From: Caldifarciminota bacterium UBA1063
GTDB lineage: Bacteria > Hydrothermota > Hydrothermia > UBA1063
Direction: 5' to 3'
NCBI GenBank assembly: GCA_002316275.1
Contig: DCDE01000026.1
Location: 1 to 5,561 of the forward strand
Length of the DNA: 5,561 nucleotides
In this document: piece by piece, positions 1-4,978 of the stretch
Numbering within the stretch: position 1 is the stretch's first letter
Layout of the letters: the number at the start of each line of letters is the position of its first letter
Notes under the pieces: generated by a model
Databases searched by the model: none
Seen by the model: only the letters and a program-made list of their open reading frames with translations
Told to the model about the DNA's origin: nothing
Program-made: the position numbers and the translations under genes

Positions 1-1
1 G

Positions 2-73
2 AATTTGAGTGTATTATATAATGGACTTTATAAAGAGAAAAGGGCAGGGTTTCTTTTACGCTGGGAACGTTGA
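2..73 (+). CDS. Possible C-terminal end of an upstream gene (partial, unidentified)
   Basis: A reading frame open from the window edge runs 23 codons and ends at TGA (71-73). The peptide ends in GFLLRWER. It has mixed hydrophobic and charged residues and codons like those of the genes downstream, so it could be the tail of a real gene. The stop codon forms the first three bases of the perfect hairpin at 71-89, a typical place for a gene-end hairpin. With so few residues no family can be named. A 23-codon open frame can also arise by chance, and the other two forward frames have stops within 21 bases or open only at an ATG at 21. Confidence 0.35.
   Translation, partial: NLSVLYNGLYKEKRAGFLLRWER
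5..34 (+). promoter_or_regulatory. Possible sigma70-type promoter upstream of the dinB operon
   Basis: TTGAGT (5-10) is followed after 18 bp by TATAAA (29-34), a reasonable match to the housekeeping consensus. A transcript would start near 41 and carry the hairpin at 71-89 in its leader before the small gene and dinB. The site lies inside the possible upstream coding tail, and AT-rich sequence yields such matches easily, so support is weak. Confidence 0.25.
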
Positions 74-89
74 GCGGCAATGCCGCTCA
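71..89. repeat. Perfect 8-bp inverted repeat (GC-rich hairpin or operator) before the dinB operon
   Basis: TGAGCGGC (71-78), a 3-base centre AAT, and GCCGCTCA (82-89) form a perfect dyad. In RNA a further U-G and G-C pair could extend it to 69-91. It begins exactly at the TGA of the possible upstream reading frame. No T tract follows, so it is not a standard intrinsic terminator. A protein-binding operator for the dinB operon, or a transcript-end or processing hairpin, are both possible. It also covers the ATG at 80, one candidate start of the small gene. Confidence 0.6.
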
Positions 90-106
90 GCACACGGCTG
101 TATAAT

Positions 107-352
107 ATGGAACGGATAGATAAAAGGGTATCTGTAATAGTAAGGTTCAACGGGAAGGGGGGTGTGTACCCTGTCTATATTAATCTTTCAGGTAATTATG
201 TCAAACTCAAAAAGCCAGATGCCGTATGGAAAGAAAGGATGGGAAGAAATTTCATTACCCATTTCTCAACAACCGATGGCATCAATCGTTACATCCTTGC
301 CCTGAACCATGAAACCCTTGAATGGACACTGGAGACGTTGAGCGATGAATAA
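107..352 (+). CDS. Small DUF6504-like protein, translationally coupled to DNA polymerase IV
   Basis: Encodes about 81 residues, predicted soluble, with no signal peptide or membrane segment. The pattern of short alternating beta-like strands (RVSVIVRF, VYPVYINLSGNYVKL), a central 'W' segment (VWKERMGRNF) and a closing strand pair (NRYILALNHETLEWTLE) resembles the small DUF6504 proteins found beside Y-family polymerase genes in actinobacteria. I make this match from memory of the family and it is inference. The gene overlaps the dinB start by 8 bp (345-352), so the two are very likely co-translated and the product may assist translesion synthesis. The start is uncertain. ATG at 107 gives MERIDKRV and fits the short N-terminus expected of the family. 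An in-frame ATG at 80 would add nine residues but lies within the hairpin. Neither has a good Shine-Dalgarno sequence. Confidence 0.7.
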   Translation: MERIDKRVSVIVRFNGKGGVYPVYINLSGNYVKLKKPDAVWKERMGRNFITHFSTTDGINRYILALNHETLEWTLETLSDE

Positions 353-1535
353 AAAAATTATGCTGGTAGATATGGATGCCTTCTTCGTTTCCTGCGAGGT
401 AGCGGCAAGGCCAAAGCTGCGGGGCAAACCTGTAGGGGTGTGCACAGGGCCCCAGAGAGGTGGTGTTGTCGCTTCGGTTTCATACGAAGCAAGAAAATAT
501 GGAGTAAAGGCTGGGATGCCAACTTTTAAAGTCAGAGATCTCTGTCCAGGAATAACCCTCATACCTGCAGATGCAATAAAATATGCCTACATTTCTGATT
601 CTATTATGGAATACCTGAAAAATAAATTTGAAAAAGTTGAAATCTTCTCAGTAGATGAAGCCTTCATCGATGTTACCAATGTTAAAGACCCCATAGAAGT
701 TGGCATGGAAGTGAAAGATCATATAAAGAAAACCTTTCATACCCCATTAACCATAGGCATAGGGCCATCAAGGGTTATTGCAAAAATGGCTTGTGAAGTT
801 TCAAAACCCGATGGACTTCTGGAAATTAAAGAAAGCGAACTTCTGGACAAACTCGGTCACCTGGAAGTATATGAGATACCTGGAATTGGAGAAAGAAGTG
901 GCGAAGCCCTCAGGTCAATGGGTATAAGGACTGTACAGGACCTCTGGGAAGTGGATGAAGGCTTGCTTACTCGCAAATTCGGTATAAGGGGCAAGTGGTT
1001 TAAAGATCTTGCTATGGGTAAAGATACGGGCTTTTTTACCCTTCTTGAAAATGGAGCTCCATTAAAAAGTATTGGGCACTCCGAAACCTTTCCACGGGAT
1101 ATCATAGATGAAGAAGAAATTAAAAATTACACCCTTTACCTGTGCGAAAAGGTGGGAAGAAGACTACGCAAACACAAGGTTATGGGATACGGAATAAGCG
1201 TATACATCAGATATTACGATTTTACAGGTAACGGAATTTCGAGGAAGTTTGCAAAGCCTTTATTTACCACCTCAGAAATATACAATAGTGCTCTGTTTCT
1301 TTTAAATCAAATTCGAGAGATTAAGCCTGTAAGACTCATAGGAGTATCGGTGTTTGCCCTTGCTCCTGTGAAAATACAACTATCAATTTTCAACGATGAT
1401 TGCAAAGAGGTAAGACTGGAAAGGACTCTGGATAAAATTAACGATACCTACGGTGATTTTACCGTCCGAAGGGCACGTCTTGCAGGTATGCAAAGTATCC
1501 ACCATGCAATCCCACCGAGAGGCATCCCGAGGTAA
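345..1535 (+). CDS. dinB: DNA polymerase IV (Y-family translesion polymerase)
   Basis: The 396-residue product is a complete Y-family polymerase that copies damaged templates in the cytoplasm at the replication fork. Palm motif I is DMDAFF, with metal ligand D9 and F14 at the steric-gate position. SVDEAFIDVT carries the catalytic pair D104/E105. IAKMACEVSKPDG (145-157) matches the conserved AKxAS...KPxG block. A helix-hairpin-helix thumb segment (YEIPGIGERSGEALRSMGI) spans about 176-194, and the little-finger domain about 240-340. QLSIF (345-349) is a good beta-clamp binding motif, followed by a tail LDKINDTYG...VRRARL (362-379) that is common in longer DinB/UmuC-like proteins. ATG 345 lies within the end of the small upstream gene, with GGAG at 331-334 as a weak ribosome site 10 bases away. 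I see no convincing LexA box, so SOS control is not shown. No clear terminator follows the stop. Confidence 0.97.
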   Translation: MNKKIMLVDMDAFFVSCEVAARPKLRGKPVGVCTGPQRGGVVASVSYEARKYGVKAGMPTFKVRDLCPGITLIPADAIKYAYISDSIMEYLKNKFEKVEIFSVDEAFIDVTNVKDPIEVGMEVKDHIKKTFHTPLTIGIGPSRVIAKMACEVSKPDGLLEIKESELLDKLGHLEVYEIPGIGERSGEALRSMGIRTVQDLWEVDEGLLTRKFGIRGKWFKDLAMGKDTGFFTLLENGAPLKSIGHSETFPRDIIDEEEIKNYTLYLCEKVGRRLRKHKVMGYGISVYIRYYDFTGNGISRKFAKPLFTTSEIYNSALFLLNQIREIKPVRLIGVSVFALAPVKIQLSIFNDDCKEVRLERTLDKINDTYGDFTVRRARLAGMQSIHHAIPPRGIPR

Positions 1536-1580
1536 AAAGTCGAGAACCTATACATCCTCATACACTACCTCAATAGAATT

Positions 1581-1609
1581 TTGACTGCACCTCGTAAATT
1601 TTTTATAAT
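1581..1609 (+). promoter_or_regulatory. Strong sigma70-type promoter, probably producing a leaderless mRNA
   Basis: TTGACT (1581-1586) and TATAAT (1604-1609) are separated by exactly 17 bp, with a T-rich spacer end. The expected start of transcription (about 7 bases after the -10) is 1616-1617, which coincides with the ATG at 1617. The TTG at 1581 that could extend the downstream reading frame is therefore the -35 box, not a start codon. Confidence 0.75.
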
Positions 1610-1616
1610 TCCCAAT

Positions 1617-2306
1617 ATGAAAAAAATCACAATCACTTTACTATTAATAGCATTTATATTATTAATTCCAGGGCTCTCACAAAGCCAGGTAAAAGGAGGA
1701 GATAAACCCATGACACCTTTGGAGCCTGAAAGCAAAGTCATTGCTCTCCCCAAACCAGATACCACAAGGGGCATTCCAGTAATGACTGCACTGAAGCACC
1801 GGGCATCGGTTAGGGACTTTGAAACTATTGATCTAACTCTCGAGGACATATCTGATCTATTATGGGCAGCAAACGGTATCAATAGGCCAGAAGAAGGAAA
1901 AAGGACAGCCCCATCCGCTCAAAATGCTCAAGATGTAGATTTATACGTCTTTTCAAAGGATGCTATATTTCTTTATAATGCATCAAAACACCAATTGGAA
2001 CTCGTCGCAAAAGGTGACCATAGAAACATATTGGCAGGTAGACAAACAGAAGTACTAAAAGCACCATTAATAATTCTTATTGTATCAGATGTATCACGGT
2101 TTCGTTCTGGTGAAAATGAGCTAAGACAACTCTGGGGCCATATCGATGGCGGTATGGTGGCTCAGAACATTCTTATCTTTTGTGCCTCAGAAGGTTTCCA
2201 GGCAAGGCCAAGAGCTTGGATGGATCATTCGCAGATAAAAGAAGTACTGAAATTAAGTGAAAGTCAATACCCCGTTCTGAACATACCGATATCCGGGAAG
2301 AAATAA
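1617..2306 (+). CDS. Exported SagB-type/nitroreductase family flavoprotein
   Basis: The 229-residue product begins with a signal peptide: KK, then a hydrophobic run LLLIAFILLIPGL, with cleavage likely near SQSQ (about 24), so it should act in the periplasm. The mature part is nitroreductase-like. HRASVRDF (61-68) matches the FMN-phosphate binding RxSxRxF region. LLWAANGIN...GKRTAPSAQNAQ (81-105) is the SagB/ThcOx-type signature. HIDGGMVAQNILIFCASEGF (175-194) matches the helix in the dimer/FMN region. Such enzymes use FMN to oxidise or reduce small molecules or, in toxin clusters, azoline rings. No cyclodehydratase or precursor peptide gene lies nearby, so the substrate is unknown. I chose ATG 1617 over TTG 1581 because of the promoter overlap. 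It stands alone between dinB and a convergent operon. About 200 residues is usual for stand-alone secreted members, so it looks complete. Confidence 0.88.
   Translation: MKKITITLLLIAFILLIPGLSQSQVKGGDKPMTPLEPESKVIALPKPDTTRGIPVMTALKHRASVRDFETIDLTLEDISDLLWAANGINRPEEGKRTAPSAQNAQDVDLYVFSKDAIFLYNASKHQLELVAKGDHRNILAGRQTEVLKAPLIILIVSDVSRFRSGENELRQLWGHIDGGMVAQNILIFCASEGFQARPRAWMDHSQIKEVLKLSESQYPVLNIPISGKK
1692..1712 (+). promoter_or_regulatory. Internal Shine-Dalgarno and in-frame ATG in the nitroreductase gene
   Basis: AAAGGAGGA (1692-1700) lies 10 bases before an in-frame ATG (1710-1712, Met32 of the long product). Initiation here would give a protein of about 198 residues without the signal peptide but with the whole flavoprotein domain. 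The bases also encode Lys-Gly-Gly in the long form, so the match may be fortuitous. No gene in the window except the one starting at 4978 has a stronger ribosome site. Confidence 0.4.
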
Positions 2307-2335
2307 ACCAAATCTAAGAGTTAATTAGATATACC

Positions 2336-2363
2336 AAAAGAGAGGCTAAAATAAGTCTCTTTT
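2336..2363 (+). terminator. Possible terminator hairpin after the nitroreductase gene
   Basis: AAAAGAGA (2336-2343) and TCTCTTTT (2356-2363) are perfect complements around a 12-base loop. The 3' arm ends in four T residues, so the A/T ends could act in either direction. The stem is AT-rich and the T tract is short, so it would be a weak intrinsic terminator. It begins about 30 bases after the stop codon, the right place for one. Confidence 0.4.
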
Positions 2364-2380
2364 CTATCAAAATGATAGAA
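2362..2380. repeat. Second perfect inverted repeat in the convergent intergenic region
   Basis: TTCTATCA (2362-2369), loop AAA, and TGATAGAA (2373-2380) pair perfectly over 8 bp. Its left arm shares two bases with the preceding hairpin, so the two structures compete. It may help end transcription from one or both sides. The rest of 2307-2540 is AT-rich with no coding frame or clear terminator for the minus-strand operon that I can see. Confidence 0.45.
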
Positions 2381-2540
2381 TCAACTTATTTCTGTCTAAA
2401 TTCGAGAGTTCTGTGGTACATCCACGAAAAACAATTTCAATATAAAATAGGCGCCTTTAAGCGAATTTGAGCTTTAAACCAACCACCGATAGAGCATTTG
2501 CAGCTACTAAAGTTTACTAAGAGAGGCCCAATGAAGATTT

Positions 2541-3923
2541 CTAAAAACCAAAATTTAAGCCGAGAGTAATACCACTAAAGGGAGGTACCACCCTGCACAT
2601 TCCACCTGAACACACAAGTCCTCCTCTTCGATTACCTACGTCAAGAGTTAGGGTTCCATAATCAAATCTATAGATAATTTCCAAGTTCGCCCATAATTCC
2701 TCATTTTCATACCTCGGAATCTTACGTGTCGCATATTCTATATTAAATCCAAAACTAAAATCCCTGAGAATCTCCGCACTAATAACAGTACCCAACACGT
2801 AATAACTAAAACAATCCTCCTCGTTAAAAGAAACATTCATAACATAATCTACAGGGACTCCCCATGAAAAGAAACCTCGAGATTCTAAAGTATAGACATA
2901 CAATTGTTCATACTCAGGCTCAACCCTAAGGTAATACTCCCTCGCTAATTTAATTTCAACCCTGCTAGGAATATTCAGTTTTGTTTTCAGATATGTTTCC
3001 TGAAAAGCCTTTCCATCGTCAGGAGAAAGTAAATTTCCCTCTTCAATACTAACAAGACTCCCAAGGCCTCCCTCAAAGTATGTATTCCCTAAGTAAAATG
3101 CAGTATTGAACCCAATCCCTTTGTCGGAGAAACCTGAACCTGGAAGAAGCTCTTTCTCTGTAATTACAGCCGGCAAGTTATAACCCCAGAAATTAATTGA
3201 ATCATAGAAAACAGCCGAAAGGGAGAAGTTAATAGCGGGAAAAGAAGTGTTTAAAAAGGTATGAACCCCAAACCCTTTCATCCTTCCGAAAGTTAAAGGT
3301 TCGACTCCCCACTTCCGTGCAACATTTAGCACCAAATCAAATATGCCCCTTTGCAATCCCCAGCTACATCCAAAAATCTCCTGAAACGCGTATGGCTCTG
3401 GCATATTTCGTCTGTTAAGTCTCAGATAGCTGGCTTCAAAATCTACTATCCCATTCGCATACTTAAAGCTCAAACCTCTTAAAAGATCCACAGTATCATT
3501 GGTGGTCCTAAATGAGAAAGCATCGTAGTCATAATTAAATGGCTGACCCGTCAAGGCTGTAATTTCCATTTGGCCTATGGCTATCTCTGCAGAAAGACCC
3601 CTTAAATATCGCAATCTCTTAAACGCAAGGTCAGGTTCTTGAGCCAGAACTAATCCATTCTGAAAACTCGATTGAAAGTCAAATAATTTTAATGAGAATG
3701 TACTGCTTGAAAACGAGACCTGCGGCATAAGGGTGAAAATTCTTTCTGATGGATCGGAGTGCAACTGCAAAATGAAGTCAGAAGACAATGAAAGATTCTC
3801 ACCTATAGAATGTTGAAGATTCCCAAAAATACTAGAGTATTCCGCAAGAGTATCTTTATCTAAGAGGTATTCACCACTAACGCTAAAATGAAACTGTAGA
3901 AGGAGAGTTAAGAAAAAGTTCAT
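2541..3923 (-). CDS. Probable outer-membrane beta-barrel protein, DUF6029-like
   Basis: The 460-residue product starts with a hydrophobic segment (FFLTLLLQFHFSVSG) that can serve as a signal peptide. The remainder shows no long hydrophobic helix but many alternating, aromatic-rich strands (for example FSFGFNIEYATRK, LWANLEIIYRFDYG) and ends in LGLNFGF, with a C-terminal Phe as in outer-membrane barrels. Near the end, GGLVCSGGMCRVVPPFSG (434-451) resembles the C-terminal CxGGxCR-VP segment I recall from Bacteroidetes DUF6029 proteins. That assignment is from memory and has moderate certainty. C438 and C443 could form a disulfide. The ATG overlaps the stop of the thioredoxin gene (ATGA, 3920-3923) and it is the last gene of the operon. 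GGTGG lies 9 bases before the ATG as a modest ribosome site. Its role might be a porin or an anchor for the secreted neighbours, but no function is proven. Confidence 0.75.
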   Translation of the reverse strand: MNFFLTLLLQFHFSVSGEYLLDKDTLAEYSSIFGNLQHSIGENLSLSSDFILQLHSDPSERIFTLMPQVSFSSSTFSLKLFDFQSSFQNGLVLAQEPDLAFKRLRYLRGLSAEIAIGQMEITALTGQPFNYDYDAFSFRTTNDTVDLLRGLSFKYANGIVDFEASYLRLNRRNMPEPYAFQEIFGCSWGLQRGIFDLVLNVARKWGVEPLTFGRMKGFGVHTFLNTSFPAINFSLSAVFYDSINFWGYNLPAVITEKELLPGSGFSDKGIGFNTAFYLGNTYFEGGLGSLVSIEEGNLLSPDDGKAFQETYLKTKLNIPSRVEIKLAREYYLRVEPEYEQLYVYTLESRGFFSWGVPVDYVMNVSFNEEDCFSYYVLGTVISAEILRDFSFGFNIEYATRKIPRYENEELWANLEIIYRFDYGTLTLDVGNRRGGLVCSGGMCRVVPPFSGITLGLNFGF

Positions 3924-4366
3924 GGCTCGTTTCCACCTTCAAGAAGCCTCTTAATTAAATCAACATCCCTTGGCGAAAAACCTGTGAACCTCTTCAGGAG
4001 TTTTCCTTCTTTGTTGTAAAGAAAAGAAGATGGAAGCGCAGTAACTCCGTATTGTTTCATTACACTTTGTCTATCATCCATCAAAACCGGAAAACTCCAC
4101 TTCTTCCCTTTTATAAATGAGATAACCTTGGACTCTTTCCTCGAGCCATCTTCACATACTGCTATCACAAAAATCCCAAGAGAATCTTTAATCCTGTTAA
4201 TCTCATCCAACTCCCTTACACAACTGGTACAATAAGTTGCCCAAAAACTGATGTATACTGGCTTCGAACTCCAGATTGTATCCATATCTATCGTTCCAAA
4301 ATTCAGGGTTTCTATGGAGCCTGATTCTATTAGTCCGAAAATCAGAAGCAGCATAAATTTAAACAT
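3920..4366 (-). CDS. TlpA/ResA-like thioredoxin-fold protein, exported
   Basis: The 148-residue product has a short signal peptide or membrane anchor (FKFMLLLIFGLIESG, about 2-16) and then a single thioredoxin fold. VYISFWATYCTSCVRELDEI (37-56) is the active-site segment, with the redox pair C46/C49 (CTSC). FVIAVCEDG is the following strand. TALPSSFLYNKEGK (109-122) holds the cis-proline P112 and the typical 'P-x-x-F-L-x-x-x-x-G' ending strand. Members of this family reduce or exchange disulfides of envelope proteins, usually drawing electrons from a CcdA/DsbD partner, which is not in the window. The active-site pair differs from the common CPPC/CEPC. The ATG directly abuts the TAA of the upstream gene. 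AAGGGG lies about 7 bases before the ATG as a ribosome site. Its neighbours all bear paired cysteines and are its likely substrates. Confidence 0.9.
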   Translation of the reverse strand: MFKFMLLLIFGLIESGSIETLNFGTIDMDTIWSSKPVYISFWATYCTSCVRELDEINRIKDSLGIFVIAVCEDGSRKESKVISFIKGKKWSFPVLMDDRQSVMKQYGVTALPSSFLYNKEGKLLKRFTGFSPRDVDLIKRLLEGGNEP

Positions 4367-4978
4367 TTACCACCCCTTTATCACTTTTAGCTCTACGTCC
4401 TCTCCGTTTTCTTTTACCTTCAGTAGATAGACACCCTTTTTCTGGATAGGTAATACAACACTCGTGGCACAGTGGAAGGTACCATCGTAAATTAATGCTC
4501 CATTTACCGAATATATCCGGACCCTTTCTATTTTTTCTCCTCTCAAAATCCCATCGCTAAATTCAAGCAGTCCACGTTGAGCATCACTTACTTCGACAGT
4601 CCCACCAATATGAATTGAATCCCTTTCATATTGTGTTTCAGAATCGTAAATCAAGTAATACCCATCAACAGAACCGGGCGTTGCACCTGAATAAAACTCA
4701 AGAGTTATGGTATCTGCAGAATTCGGAGCAAAGGAAGCAATTACTGAATCTGATGCATAACACATTCCTCTTATACACTGAGTAAAATGTAAGTCGGGAG
4801 GAGCTTGCAACCTACAAAATTTAAATACCAAAGTCCTTTGTGCTTGATCGTTTATTAGTTCTACCCTGATGGATTCCATGCACTCAAAATTACTGGAAGT
4901 ATCGATATAGATATACGTAGGGTCCAATGCCCTCATTGAGAACATCTGTAACATATTTAACAATAACAAAATTTTCAC
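4367..4978 (-). CDS. Secreted protein with C-terminal T9SS type A-like sorting domain
   Basis: Translated from GTG 4978, the product is 203 residues with a hydrophobic signal segment (KILLLLNMLQMF). Residues about 35-125 look like a beta-sandwich domain of the kind seen in T9SS substrates, with a central pair C68/C73 in QCIRGMCY followed by a strand and 'P-x-S-x-D-x-I-T-L-E-F' (FAPNSADTITLEF). Two further cysteines, C33 and C55, may pair. Residues about 140-203 match the Por-type sorting signal: RVRIYSVNGALIYDG, VVLPIQKKGVYLLKVK, ending ELKVIKGW. In T9SS organisms this domain directs export across the outer membrane. The start is decided by the ribosome site at 4983-4990. GTG 4978 lies 5 bases from AGGAGG and overlaps the preceding TGA as GTGA, whereas TTG 4981 would be only 2 bases away. 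The exact molecular role is unknown. Confidence 0.8.
   Translation of the reverse strand: MKILLLLNMLQMFSMRALDPTYIYIDTSSNFECMESIRVELINDQAQRTLVFKFCRLQAPPDLHFTQCIRGMCYASDSVIASFAPNSADTITLEFYSGATPGSVDGYYLIYDSETQYERDSIHIGGTVEVSDAQRGLLEFSDGILRGEKIERVRIYSVNGALIYDGTFHCATSVVLPIQKKGVYLLKVKENGEDVELKVIKGW

Noticed and set aside
101..106. TATAAT as a -10 box for the small gene
   Set aside because: There is no -35 match at a 16-18 bp distance (TTGAGC is 25 bp away), and transcription would start after the ATG at 107, leaving no start codon.
98..113. Possible LexA-type box (CTG-TATAATATGG-AAC) near dinB
   Set aside because: The left half fits but the right half lacks CAG, so it does not form the required dyad. 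SOS control is not supported.
21..119. Short reading frame of 32 codons from an ATG at 21 running through the hairpin
   Set aside because: It overlaps two other candidate frames, has no ribosome site, and its peptide shows no recognisable pattern.
266..562. Minus-strand frame of 98 codons across the start of dinB
   Set aside because: It lies opposite clear coding sequence of the small gene and dinB and has no family-like features. It is a shadow frame.
857..1105. Minus-strand frame of 82 codons inside dinB
   Set aside because: It is opposite a conserved polymerase gene and has no ribosome site or recognisable domain.
1565..1882. Minus-strand frame of 105 codons opposite the flavoprotein gene
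   Set aside because: It covers the promoter and signal peptide region of a convincing gene on the other strand, with no protein features of its own.
2307..2540. CRISPR array, tRNA, riboswitch or mobile-element ends in the largest non-coding gap
   Set aside because: No repeated units, cloverleaf, conserved aptamer core or terminal inverted repeats are visible. Only the two small hairpins stand out.
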